Shown here: positions 47,701 through 59,522 of the stretch, piece by piece
How positions within the stretch are numbered: position 1 is the stretch's first letter
Layout: every line of letters starts with the position of its first letter
Origin: Cycas panzhihuaensis
Taxonomy: Eukaryota; Cycadophyta
NCBI GenBank assembly: GCA_023213395.1
Contig: CM041465.1
Location: 92,325,741-92,389,740, forward strand
Length of the DNA stretch: 64,000 bases
Reading direction: 5' to 3'
The notes under the pieces: generated by a model
The model's database searches: none
What the model was told of the DNA's origin: nothing
What the model saw: the letters and a program-made list of their open reading frames with translations, nothing else
Program-made: the position numbers and the translations under genes

Positions 47701-49224
47701 GTAGACTTTCTAATGAATTTGATGGTTTGAAAAATGAAGTTGATATGACAAAGTTATTACAAAAACTATAAGTAGGCCTCTTTATGACTAATAAGATAAG
47801 AGTTAAAAAAGGGTTTACTTTGACCAATTAAAACTTAGTCAAAACAATCTCAAATTTGATAAGTAATGATTCCACACTGTGGTACTCTGAAATATGGCCT
47901 CAATGAGACCAATTTCACTAAAATCCAATGTGCCAATGATGAGTTACATCATTGAATGTGACAATGTCCCTTTAAAGAAAAATATAAAGAAAACTTTAAT
48001 AAAATAATGTAGCTTCTTTTTAAAATTAGGGTGCATGGTCATATGGAGAGGTTTTAAACCAAAAAATAGACTTCTGAGAGTGCAGTAGGCCTCAAACACT
48101 TAGAAAATACTTGTCAATAGCTTAAGGCACCTGAGGCAAAAGAGATCTCTTGAAAAAATGAAGAAAATAGTCTCCTAAAAAAATCTTAAGAAGTGGTCAT
48201 ATGGAAATAAAACTAGCAGGATAAAAACAAAGGGGGATAAGCCCTTTTTAAACCCAAATTTGAAATAGAATTTATAATAATTAAATTTCTTTAAACTTTA
48301 GAAACTTTTTGATATAAACAAAGTTGATTTAATAATGAAAAAATATAAAAAACAGGTCAAATTTTCAATGGTCGTTGGCCGCACGACCTCTGCAAAGATA
48401 CAAAGGCAAGAGGAATTGTAAAAGGAGGTTAAAATCAAATCTAAAAGTTATAGATCTAAGACTCTAACTAAGGCGCACCCAATCATAAGGCTGATCGAGT
48501 AAAATCAGATCAAAAATGATGACTTTTAACTCATTTTGAGAGGGTATATAATGATGCAGGTGAAGGACAAGCAAGGGATAAATCTAAGAACTTAGGTAAA
48601 ATCCCATCACAATGACCACTGGTATTCAATCAGATAGCTTCATGCTGACACTCAGCTTCACGAGCCCAAATCATTAAAAATTTTTAAAAAATATTTGTTT
48701 TGAATGAAAAAATGAAGAAGAATTGAGGAAAAAAACCAGATGTAGAGGTTCTAATGACTAAAACTCCTTGTTGGATGCATGGATCCTCATGAAACTTGAA
48801 ACTTAGCTAGATATATCTGGCATCTCAAAGAAAGTAAAATTTCACGAGGAATGGTTACCTGTAGAGTTAAAACGAGGCTCTAAACCAAAATAGGACGAAA
48901 ATGGATATATGTTAGGTCTAGGAGCAATATCTCTCAATACAATCAACGAACAAAGGTAAAATATTTTCTAGTAGTTAGATGACTCAGTTGTGAGTAGAAC
49001 AAGCAGTCATATGCTATGATTCTAAGTAGCATAGGAGGAGCATAAGCTGGTTTTAAATCAACGAATTATAGTTCCAAAAATAAACAATAAAAAAACAACA
49101 TAATATAATGAAATATTAAACAATATTATAGAATTTCTCTATAGTTTACAACTCTTAATCAAATAATATTACTTTGTACCAAATAATGTGGAGAAAGTGC
49201 CATAACTCGAGTCCACCAAACCAC
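47701..49224. other. Element G interior without recognised content
   Basis: About 1.5 kb of AT-rich sequence between the primer site and the RT remnant. It shows no gag, protease or integrase motif on either strand and no frame above about 60 codons. It could be leader, a very decayed gag, or captured non-retroelement sequence. Confidence 0.45.
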
Positions 49225-49236
49225 ACTCTAATACCA
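49225..49236 (-). promoter_or_regulatory. Element G primer-binding site
   Basis: TGGTATTAGAGT on the minus strand, two bases from the LTR. Confidence 0.85.
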
Positions 49237-49238
49237 AA

Positions 49239-49600
49239 TGATGGATGTGAGGTGTAGAGCAAGACCATTTTACAATGACAAGTGCATAGTTCACAAGTAA
49301 AAGTTAATATCTCTAATCAAACTTTGGCAATGTTAAAAAAACACTAGGGAGGTATTCCCACCCCTTTTATAAGCAATTTTAGGGAGGTAGCAAGTGCCTC
49401 AACCCAACCTACCTAAATTCAAATTAATATTAAAAAATAATAAACAATAAATAAGCATGTACCTTAATAGTGATGTGTCAGCTCTTTTAGTGACTTGTGG
49501 TGGCTATTAAGTGGCCTGAGGTGTCCTAGGGAGCCCCAAAGGTGGCTTTAAGGGGCCTTAGGTGCACATTAGCATAGGTATGTTGGGTATTATCCCTACA
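49239..49600 (-). repeat. Element G 5' LTR
   Basis: 362 bp, homologous to 46135-46480; + strand boundaries TGATGGATG and CCCTACA. Confidence 0.9.
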
Positions 49601-49834
49601 TGCGAAATACCCTCTTTTATCTATATAAGGATCATACATTGTAAAAGATGGTTAGATTGATGTTACTTTTATAATGATTATGCTATGGTACTCTTTATTT
49701 TTTATGATTAATTAGTGCTCTTGTGTTATTATAAGATTTTTTAATAATCTACTTACCCTATTGGTCAGAATAAAGTGGTTGTAATTATCATTTTCCTACT
49801 ATCTTAAGGAGCACCTATGAGAAGATACGTCCCA
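49601..49834 (+). repeat. Element F 3' LTR, right piece
   Basis: Completes the F 3' LTR after G, aligning to about 39830-40060; with 45948-46134 gives about 416 bp. Confidence 0.9.
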
Positions 49835-49965
49835 TATCCTCACTAAGATAGTGGTCCTCAACATTGATATTGATTATAACCTCCTTTTAGGATGGCCATG
49901 GTTGGACTATATGGGGTTAGTTTACTCTTCCTTATACGTCCAACTAAGGTTCATCCACAATAGAA
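49835..49965 (+). pseudogene. Element D protease, C-terminal part
   Basis: Resumes after F with LTKIVVLNIDIDYNLLLG then WPWLDYMGLVYSSLYVQLRF, which matches B protease (DIDIDYNLLLYRPWLDQM). With 39370-39644 it gives a full-length retropepsin-like domain, interrupted only by F. Confidence 0.85.
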
Positions 49966-51440
49966 GAGTGTGAAATATTTCATATCAACCATCACCTATC
50001 CATTCATCCTACCCTACCATTTAGGCTATTTTTAATGTTGAAACTAACAAGATGCTTAAACACAACCCTTAATTTGAGTCCCTCTTTTAGGTTTGAGCCT
50101 CTAATTTGATGATGACCTTCTTTCTCTAGGATATAATGTGGTTTATTTTTCCCTAATTGATATAGGTAGTTGTGGATATTTGATTATCCTTAGTGACCTT
50201 GAATCTAATCAAGATGACAAACTGCCTCCTACATGTCAAGTGGCCATAATTTCCCAAACCTAAGAGGATCCATTACATGTAGATATGTTGCCTCTATTTA
50301 ACCTATTTTAGTATACCCCTTCTCAACTTAAGATCATCCCTTGGAAAACCCCTAAGCCATGCCCTTGTCCCAGCTACCCCATAGAGTATCCCCTTTCAAG
50401 TGGGCTTGGCTTATATGCCATTCTCACTAACTCATCTATAATTCCCACCCAAACATTTATTAAGAGATTTTCAAGCCATAATCTATAGCTTTACCTTCTC
50501 CTCAACCCACCTTCCAAGCCACCTATATATAGGAATTCCATGTCTAGCTATCCATCTAACTGATATGCTTAGGATTTCTAATGGTTCCTAGAATAAGAGC
50601 ATTCCCTTTATCAATAAAATCCCTACTCTTACCCACCCTCGCCACAAACTATCAACATGATTAATTATGTTTAGGACTTCTCTAATCTAGTTGTTATGTA
50701 GTTTGATTTAGGCCAAGCCCCTCTAATCTATGACTTGGACACTAAGTTTAATTCTACCTTCTCATATGATGAGTTTATCATCTGTGACTCCCCCCTACTA
50801 TCCTTTCCTGATGAACCAATAAACCCCTCTATTTTTTACCAAGAGCTAGAAACCAACCCATCTTTCTTTCCTTTTGATCATCCATCTAAAGAACTAAAGT
50901 ATATACACCATCCACATTAAGGATTATACTTCTTAAAGGAGTCCCTTCATTTCTTTGAGTAGTGATTTGATCAATGCATGGACCCCCTTATTGAAAACTT
51001 GGAACCTCCCACCTAATCCAAAGTCATTGATTACATTGATTGTTTTAAGAATGACAATGCACTATTAGAGTATCTCATGGGAAAATCCCATAGCCTTCCT
51101 CCAAAACCCCACAAGCTAGGGTTTTAAAAGTGCCTTGTCATCAAGTCCCCTTTAATTGAGCTCAATTCAATTTAAATCCTTTTAGACCCACCTATAGACC
51201 AAGCCTCTCCTTACTTTGAGAGGGGAATGTCCTCAACATAAGAGGAACTAGAGATATCACCATAACACTAGGTAAAGTTACAAAATTCAAAGTAGAGTAC
51301 CCCTCTAATGAGGTGATCCAATATAAGAAGCTCTTTTGAGAGTTCCAATATGTGTTTATGTGGGACTATGCTAACATGAAGGACATAAGCCCTCAGATCA
51401 TCATCTTACTACCATCGTTGGAGTTAAGATTGTAAGACAA
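49966..51440 (+). pseudogene. Element D protease-RT linker
   Basis: Long acidic and Pro/Ser-rich stretch with many stops; the frame 50735-50920 (SFPDEPINPSIFYQELETNP) is its longest remnant. The position corresponds to the B linker at 26691-27529. No enzyme motif. Confidence 0.6.
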
Positions 51441-52250
51441 AAGTAATGCCCCATCCATCCTAAGATCTCAACCATTATTAAAATAGAACTAAAAAAAACT
51501 TCATAGTATGGGCCTAATCACTTCAATTAACTACCCTCAATGGGTCTCAAATATTGTCCCAATTGTAAAGAAAAATGAGGTTATTTGCATATGTATCGAC
51601 TTTAGGGATATTAATAACACTTAGCCTAAGGACAACTTCCCTTTCCCATTTATAGATTAAATCATTAATAGAATAATAAGGTTTAAAATTATGTCCTTAA
51701 TGGATGGGTTCTTAAGATATAATCATATCAAAATTTCTCCCAAAATCTCCATAAAATAGCTTTCACTACTCCTTGGGGTATATTTACTTATACAACAATG
51801 CCCTTCTATTTTAAAAATATTGGTGCAACATACTAATAGGCCATGCACTTCATCTTCTATGACCTTATTATTAAAATCCTTAAGGTATTCATAGATGACT
51901 TATTGGACCTATTATGAAAGAGAAAAGAGTGCCCTACTGATCTTAGGAAAATCTTCTTAAGATATAAAATGTTTAATATCAACCTGAATCCATATGAATG
52001 TGTATTCATAGTTATAATAGGGAAGCTTTTAGGCTTTCTCATCTCCAAAAAAGGTATCCAAGTTGACCTTAAGAAAGCAAGGATAATCTCATAGATGCCC
52101 TTACCCTAGACCCAAAAATAGGTCAAATCTTTCCTAAGGTGCTTAGGTTTTTTATGAAGTTTCTTGGCAAACTTTGTCATGAATTCCAAACCCTTATTAA
52201 ACATCCTTAAGAAGGAGAGAATTTTTATTTGGGCCCAGATAACCCATGCT
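51441..52250 (+). pseudogene. Element D reverse transcriptase
   Basis: INYPQWVSNIVPIVKKNEVI then CIDFRDINN at about 51520-51620, DNFPFPFID near 51630, MSLMDGFLRYNHIKISPK near 51692-51745. The active-site box is VFIDDLLDLL at about 51886-51915 (FIDD, compare FMDD in B). The remainder runs in shifted frames. Tat-type RT, inactive. Confidence 0.85.
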
Positions 52251-52570
52251 ACCTTTTAAGAGCTTAAACATAGCCTAATTTCAACACCCATCTTGGCTCC
52301 TCCATAGTTTAATCAACCATTTATTTTATATATATCATCTACAAATGAGTCAATCAAGGCTATGTTGGCCTAAGAGGATAATCTTAAAGTTAAGCATGTA
52401 GTCTATTTTATTAATTGCACTCTCATAGCCACCAAGCTTAATTATATCTTTATTGAGAAGGAATGTCTTATCCTTATACTTGCCAAAAAAAATTGAGACA
52501 CTACCTCCTTAGCAACATGATAAACATCATAGTCCAATTTGACCCCTTATATTATAGGGTAAATAGGAAA
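52251..52570 (+). pseudogene. Element D RNase H (gypsy type)
   Basis: NQPFILYISSTNESIKAMLA near 52310-52370 and NYIFIEKECLILILAKKN near 52440-52490, aligned with the B domain at 15731-15540 (FILYTSATDESLGAMLAYED). First catalytic Asp is now Asn. Confidence 0.8.
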
Positions 52571-53965
52571 GTGGGTTGTGTTCCTATAGGAGTATGACCT
52601 ATGAAATGTTAATAGAATCCAAAAAGTGGATGGTTATGGTAGAGCAACACTCTTACACACCTCTCCCTAATCCTACCAATATTCATGTTGATGATTTGTT
52701 GCTTAATGAAACCATTTTGGCTTTAGAGATAATAGAGGGCCAAAGGCCAATGATGACAAATGGTATTACAACATTATTTACTATATCATCCACTAAACCT
52801 ACTCTGAGAATGTGAGTGATAAGGTGAAACACTTCATAAGGTCCATGACCCTCTAATATTTTCTAATTCATGACTTGCTTTAAAAGTAATCATTTGAGGA
52901 TAAATCGAGTTCTCTATAGTTACCATAATAATATCTATAGGAGGCACTTTAGTGGACAATCCATAGCCTAAAGAATCCTATAAATGGATTTCTTTTGACC
53001 CACATCATTCAAAGATACCCATGCTCATATCTAGAAGTACAAAAAGTGCTAAGAGCACTCTCACATTATGCATTAGCCTTTTAAGGCTCTACATGCAATT
53101 GTGTCACCTTGGTCCTTCTCTCAGTGGGGCTTAGATTTAATTGGGGCCATCATACCCTCATCCTCTTTATGGTACAAGTTTATCTTAATAGTAATGGAGT
53201 ACTTTACAAAGTGGTTAGAAGCCATACCTATTTCATTAATAATGAGAAAAATGATCTCAACATTTATTTTCCAATATATCATCTATCACTTTAGGGTTCT
53301 GGTTGTATTAATCATAGATAATAGAACCTCATTCTATAACAGAGAAGTTGATGAGTTATGCAAAAAGTTCAACATTAATCATAAGGTCTCATCACCCTAT
53401 TACCCTCAGGCAAACAGGCAAATTGAGGCATTCAATAAAAATGTAATCTTGATGTTAAAAAATATGGTATCTAAATATCAATGAGATTGGCACCAATAAT
53501 TGTATCTTACCTTATGGGATTATTGCATATCCATGCAAACCACCATGGTCATGATACCTTTTTCTCTTATTTATGCATTTAAAGTAGTCCTTCTACTAGA
53601 GATAGAGATCCCATCTCTAAGGGTATTATTGAAAGGATTTATTGATGAAGAGTGACATTACTAAGAACACCTTCTTAATTTGGAAGCTCTAGGTGAGGAT
53701 CACCCTGTTGCATACTAGAAAATTTTGGCTTCCAAGTCCAAATCCCAATGGGCCTACAATAAGCATCTACAACATTGAAAATTTGCTCTAAGAGACAAAG
53801 TTCTTAAGTTGGAGTACTTGCACACTCATCTTCTAAAGTTTATGCCAAAATAGGTCTACCCTTCTATCATTATAGAGGACCTTTTAAATGATGCATACAA
53901 CATTGCTACCTTAGAAGGCTTATAATTTGATAAGTCTATCAACAAATAGTTTTTTAAAAGGTTTT
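52571..53965 (+). pseudogene. Element D integrase
   Basis: The frame 53101-53484 (127 residues open) gives the core: FSQWGLDLIGAI with the first Asp, VLIIDNRTSFYNREVDELCK with the second, and QANRQIEAFNKNVI with Glu, so the DDE positions are all present in this stretch. The C-terminal region (53790-53950) reads KVLKLEYLHTHLLKFMPK and DAYNIATLEGL, as in B. Upstream, 52571-53100 contains the decayed zinc-binding part. Other stretches are broken. Confidence 0.87.
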
Positions 53966-55760
53966 ATAACCAACAACATTGCCACACTACTCCAAAATAA
54001 GCGTAAATTATCTTGTGCTTTAGTACGAGCCTAAACTACTAATGTGCTTTAGAATGAACTTAAAACCCTTTACTCTATCAAGATCCAAACAATGAAATTT
54101 CTTTAATCTAAGGGTTACTAATGAGATTAAAATATGGCAGCCCAATTGTGGCAAGTATGGCCCAAAAATCCCCTCCGAGTTGATCATTGACAAGGATAAA
54201 CTATTATGCTTAAAATATTGCAAACACTATATGCTTATCATGACATGCCTTTTCCTTATACCTATCACAGCATTTGATGTTTTATTATGAGTAGGGCCCC
54301 TATGGGGGTAACATACTTTGGCACAAGCCTAAAACTGCCATTACACTCTGAAAAGATTATAAATAACAACTCTTAAGTTGTACCACATTTCATGCATGTT
54401 ATGATATGTTAATCATTCGTGCTTACTATGACACCTAATGCTCTATCACGAGAAGTAATTCCTAACTTAGGTAACCCTTATGGGGGTATTATACTCCTCC
54501 AAGAGTATAAATTAACTGTAATACTCCATCATGAGTATAAATTGTCATTTGCAAATATCATTTCTAAATTTCAAAAATAAAATAAAAAAAACTAAAAAAC
54601 TATTAAAACCTAAAAAATGTATCTTTATATATATATATATATATATAAGCTTTATTCATCTCTAAAATTGAGGATAAATTATTTTTGTTCTTATATCTTG
54701 TATAATTAAATGCAATTCATATTCTATTACAATGTTGCCCCTTTTATTCAATCATGAGATATGCTACAACTTGTTATAAACAAACTTTGAATATTTCAAT
54801 GAACATATTCCAACCATCCCCTAACTAGATTAATTTCTGAGTAGGTAATACACTATCAAAATTGGCCAAATTCGATTAAAATTTTAAAACATCCTATAAA
54901 GTTTTCAATCTATCTTGTTACAAACATAGTGTATCATAGAGTTCTCCATGGTACCATAAAAAAATTCATTATATCATAAAAATCTTTGTGGTTCTATGAC
55001 AATCTTCGTGGTACTAGGTAAGAGACAAAAAATGAAAAAAATTAACTTTAAAAGTTCTAAGAATTCCTTATCTAGTGTAATATTGGTATGTCCAAAGTCA
55101 TTGGGACATTGAATTGTCCTTGTTTAGCTATAAATTAGGATCCCATTGGGCTATGTTTACTTTAAAAACTTGTGTAGGGCTACCCCCCCTAAATTTGCTG
55201 TTAAAATTATTATTAATCATTGTTATTAGTGCATCAAAATATGCACCCACAATGCCAAAACTTATTTTGAGGTAATCCTCTATTGGTAAACTACTTATAA
55301 ATTGCTTTGTTGTTATAAAGCACCTACCCTTTATAATCGCTTCTACTCATAGTTTCCTTTTTAGTTTTTAACCAATATGCATTTCTTGCAAAATAACTAC
55401 CCTTACCAACATATAACATGCAACCCTTACAGTAACTCAGTAGTCTTATCATGTGATGTACTTCTTGATAGTAGTCTTACTTAATCCCTATTACAATAGA
55501 CAACTCAACTTATTATGACAGCCTTCTTAAAAGCCCTTTTCCATTCATTTTCTATACAAAAGTACTTAGAGACAACTCATATAAACTACCCAAGCTCTCT
55601 TATTGGTTCAACCTTCATGACCTAGTTTTTAGGTTTTGTGTCACTTCACTTTATTAAACAATGTTATCACTTATTAGTTAACTTGGTTCCCCATGAGTTG
55701 GCTCATTACTGTAGCATCTTTTTATACCCAAAGGGGGAAAATAATTAAAACTATATAAAT

Positions 55761-55799
<39 letters not shown>

Positions 55800-56329
55800 T
55801 ATATATATATACCCCTAAAAAATGTAAAATAAAAAAGGAGAGTATATATATATAGAGAGAGAGAGACAGAGACAGAGAGAGAGAGATACACACACACACA
55901 TGCACAGACACACATACACACACATCTAAAAAAATATAAAATTAAAAAAGAAAAAAGAAGAGTGTTGTAAATTTGTACATAGACCTCTTTTCACTTTCTC
56001 AACATATGAAATAAGTCATGTATCAGCTTCGTTCCCATTTATGATATGTAATTTAGGTCTAGATGTATGGGTCATTTAGGACTCTAAGATCTAATTATTT
56101 AGGTCCACCATGGCCTTAATCATGATCGAAGCCTACTTGATGCTTTAAGGGAAAAAATAAATTTTAAAAATTTACTATGATAGTGACATTGAGTCGCTCA
56201 TGGGATCCATGTTTTAACCTATTTTATAATTAGAGTTAGCATATATACCTAGGACCTAGACATATTGATTGATTCCTGCTCTATTTCTCTCATTGATTAA
56301 CTTGTCTTTGAGTTACTATTGCATCTCCC
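53966..56329 (+). other. Element D post-integrase region
   Basis: About 2.4 kb with no recognised gene. A motif like GAGCCTAAACTAC (54029) recurs in decayed form (54193, 54331, 54503, 54532, 54664), resembling the start of the hairpin unit of B and C. The iterated GTGGTACC-type motif occurs at 54940-55020. Microsatellites are at 54625-54647, 55765-55811 and 55850-55925. I see no counterpart of the B antisense frame, though decay could hide it. Confidence 0.6.
55765..55925. repeat. Clustered AT, AC and AG microsatellites
   Basis: (AT)n with AC interruptions at 55765-55811, (GA)n at 55853-55886, (CA)n at 55889-55924. Confidence 0.95.
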
Positions 56330-56710
56330 CATGGCATTAATCATTTAAACTAATAGAGGTAGTTGTGCGAACCCTAGCCCTTTTGCTACAACTTGGGCCA
56401 TTTGATACTAATTAGTATATGTCTTAATTCACTCTAGAGTTTACTTACATGTAGCAACCAATAACACCGTTGAGTATACTACTATTATTGAAGCTTTGAC
56501 TAATGTATTATAGGTCCATCATGGCCCCATTCTACTATTTTTTAATTCTCAACTAATTGCTTATTAGCTTACTCAAGTTTATCATGTCTATTACCCCTAA
56601 TTGTGCACTCTTGCTAACCAAGCTAGGTTGATATTATCATGATTATTATTAGTATCAATCTAGCACATCCCACGAGAACATAACACTTAGATGAATCAAC
56701 TTGTCACTTT
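56330..56710 (+). pseudogene. Element D second RNase H (aRNH type)
   Basis: In one frame: TNRGSCANPSPFATTWAI, then VATNNTVEYTTIIEALTNVL and LLFFNSQLIAY, ending with INLAHPTRT and LDESTC. It aligns with B 10130-9720 (TDDRSHGNPRPSAAAWIL; ATNNEAECMTVIKALTDVL; LLCDSQVVV; DIRHIPRTLNTEADNL). The first and third catalytic Asp are Asn, as G-to-A decay would produce. It lies between integrase and the 3' LTR, as in B. Confidence 0.78.
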
Positions 56711-57587
56711 TATCCTTAAGCGTTACCTACCACATATGGGTGATTCTCCTTAGGGCTACCAAGCCCACCAACAAAGTTAAGCCAACATTCCATCTTCCTC
56801 GTCAATCCTCATTAGGTCTCCAAAATGAAGGTAAACTATTTAATGCTCCTCTAAGAGTTTAAATTAGACCTCTACTCTTAAACGATGGTAAACTACTTTA
56901 TTAATTTATAAATGTTTAGCCTAATTATGGCTTTCTAAAAAGGAGTAGTACCCCTATGATGTCTACAACCTCATCCTTTCCTATTTATGTCATTTCTTTT
57001 TAGTTGTTTATTTTTTCATAAATTAATCAAAAATTCTAAAAATATTATTAAGAAAAATAATAAAAATACAAAAAAATAACAAAACCAAAAATTAAAAGTA
57101 TGACTCTAAGATAAGCCCAAATAACTCCACCTTTGAAAAATAATTAATAATGAGGTTAATTTATGGTGATGACCCTTGGTTTTCAAGCCCAACTTTTGGC
57201 CCCGAAGCCTAAAATAATTGGCTTTTGAGCATAACCCTTTCTGGTTACTAAGGCAACCCCTTGACCACCTAAGATTTCTATAAGAAAATAACCATTAAAG
57301 AGGATAAACTATGGCGGCCCATTTATGTTCATCTAGGTTTATTATAGCCATTATCTCATCTTAGTTTAATTAGGCCACTGGCCAATCCTCACCCTATTTA
57401 ACATGCCTATGAAGTCCTTGTTGATGATGGTAAACTAAGGGCAACATTCTTCAAACACCTACTGAGAAGGATAAATTATGGCAAACTACCTTTCTCTTTT
57501 ATTTCTATAAGTATATGTGCAATCTAATTACTACATCATTAACAACATTCACCATCTTATAGCCATCATCTAAAGAGGTTATGTTAC
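56711..57587 (+). other. Element D 3' region before polypurine tract
   Basis: No gene recognised. Further copies of the GATAAACTA/GGTAAACTA motif at 56828, 56886, 57302, 57427, 57468. Confidence 0.6.
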
Positions 57588-57599
57588 TAAGGAGGTAAG
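57588..57599 (+). promoter_or_regulatory. Element D polypurine tract
   Basis: TAAGGAGGTAAG before LTR start TGTTACCC. Confidence 0.7.
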
Positions 57600-58380
57600 T
57601 GTTACCCATAATCTAGGAGCTTCACAATCATCATGCCAATAGGTAAGTGAAGGTATATACTTCTTGCTTTCTAATTTAGCTTATGTTAGCTTAGTTTGAT
57701 ATTTTTTACAAGCATATATTATCATTTACTTATTATTTTGTTAGATGAATGTACCTGTATTTAGTCAATGATGATTCTAACCATGGTTGATGGCTTTATA
57801 GTTATTCATTAAAGCTTGATAAGTTAAAGAAAGCCTTTTAGTACTTCTACAAGACATATCTCATGTTTTCTTTCTCTTATTTGCCATATTGATCCATTTA
57901 ACCTTTTTTTAAGCCTTTTTTCTTTAAAATTATCATTTTTGCATGTTTTTTTCATCCCTCCTAATATAATTTCTATCTATCTCACCTTATTTTTTGGTCA
58001 TACCACTATGATTATTAATATCCCAATTTGTTTTTTGTTTAAATTTACAAAAAATATGATTTTTGTGGTACTATGAAGTTTACAGTGGTACTACTTTAGA
58101 ACTTTATAACACCATCATAAAATTCATGGCATTGATTCCTTTACTTTTAATTTTTTTTAACTTATAGTTAGTCATACATTTATGGCACTTAACCATAGTC
58201 TCTTTCACTTAATTCTTCAAAACCATGGGCTACCCATGGGTTTTGATTAAATACCATGGACTAATTAATTCTCTAGTATTAATTAGCACCCAAACCATGG
58301 GCAATTTGCCCATAGTTTTAACCCATGATATTCAAGTAATCTATAGGCCCAAAACCATAGGCCCTTACCCTCTCTATTTC

Positions 58381-58388
58381 TATTTATA
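58381..58388 (+). promoter_or_regulatory. Putative TATA box of D LTR
   Basis: TATTTATA about 780 bp into the LTR, just downstream of the ACCATGGGC-like array; comparable depth to TATA-like sites in B and C LTRs. Confidence 0.5.
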
Positions 58389-59482
58389 CCCTTCCCATTT
58401 CATGGTGAGGGTAAGATAAATTCTAAGCTATTATGCTATCAAAATCTATATAGAATTTCCATTTGTATATAAGCTTAATTATTGGCTTCCACACTTGGCT
58501 TGAAGATGAACATTAGTTGTTATTGGACCACTCTTTAACTAGAGTAGAGCATCATTAGTGTCCCTTCTTAACCCATAATAGGCGCAACACCCCATCACTA
58601 CTAGGATTTTCAACTTCTTATTCAAGTGCTTATTAACTTCTTTTTCATTAAATTACCTTATTTTATGCTTGTTATTTGCTCTAATTTGAGTTCCTTTACT
58701 TTGCATACTTCACTCTCTTTATTTTTAGTGTCTTACAAAGGGAAAAAGATCTTAGTATTGCTTGTTAGACTTAGAAAAGGGTGATAATGTTGCCATTTAT
58801 GAGGCTTCCTTTGCATTAGTTTACTACTTATTTTAATCTTGTACTTTGATTGCTCCTTTGGTTGCCTTTCTATCAGATTTTAGTATATGTTATACGTACT
58901 AACCAGTGCAGGTGCAGGAGCTCTTCAAGTGTTTATATATAAGTTTTGAAGCATGTAGAGTGGTTAAGAGAATTCATTTTCCTCCCCTTTCTCCTTCTTT
59001 TACCTCCAACAAATCAAGTGCCTATTGCACAGCATGCATGCTACTAAAAGTTTGCCAAAGGGCAATAAAAGATTAATATCAAAAGCGTGATTTAAAACTA
59101 ATTTCTAACATCTTTTTTTCTTTTTTAAAGAAAGTTTTATCTATTATAGATCAATCCTATAAGTAAAAAGGCTACTAAAATTTTTCTAGAAATCAATCAT
59201 ATTTTGGCCTAACCTCATTTTGAGCATGTTAGCAAATTAGATAACTATGAAAAAATGGCTTAGAAAAAGGATTTATATTAATATATTTAGCACATTACTC
59301 CAAGTACTTCTCTTAAAGCCCCTGTCTCATAGATCTAATTTCAAAGGAAATGGCTCAAAAATCACACTTTTTTTGTAGTTTTATCTTAAAAATAAAAAGG
59401 GTACAAAAAGAGCAACTTGTTTATTAATTATTTATTGATGTTTATCCCTTTCCTACCTTGCATATAGGTGCACTTTTTTTAG

Positions 59483-59483
59483 T

Positions 59484-59518
<35 letters not shown>
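59483..59518. repeat. Compound (GT)n(GA)n microsatellite
   Basis: About 15 bases of GT followed by about 20 bases of GA. Confidence 0.95.

Positions 59519-59522
<4 letters not shown>

Larger units (their letters stand above)
46135..49600 (-). mobile_element. Element G: internally deleted Ty1/copia element, minus strand
   Basis: LTRs 46135-46480 and 49239-49600 (about 350 bp), TSD TGTGA/TGCGA, a Met-type primer site next to the right LTR and a polypurine tract next to the left one. The 2.76-kb interior keeps only the last part of pol (RT and RNase H); gag, protease and integrase are absent, and 47701-49224 holds unrecognised sequence. It lies in the 3' LTR of F. Confidence 0.88.
39645..49834 (+). 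mobile_element. Element F: chromovirus-type Ty3/gypsy retrotransposon
   Basis: LTRs of 416 bp (39645-40060, and 45948-46134 plus 49601-49834 around element G), a Met-tRNA-type primer site, gag, protease, RT, RNase H, integrase and a chromodomain in that order on the + strand. Net length is about 6.7 kb. Short LTRs plus chromodomain suggest a Reina- or Galadriel-like clade; that is an inference. It sits in the protease of D. TSD is unclear (CATCA before, TATCC after). Confidence 0.88.
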
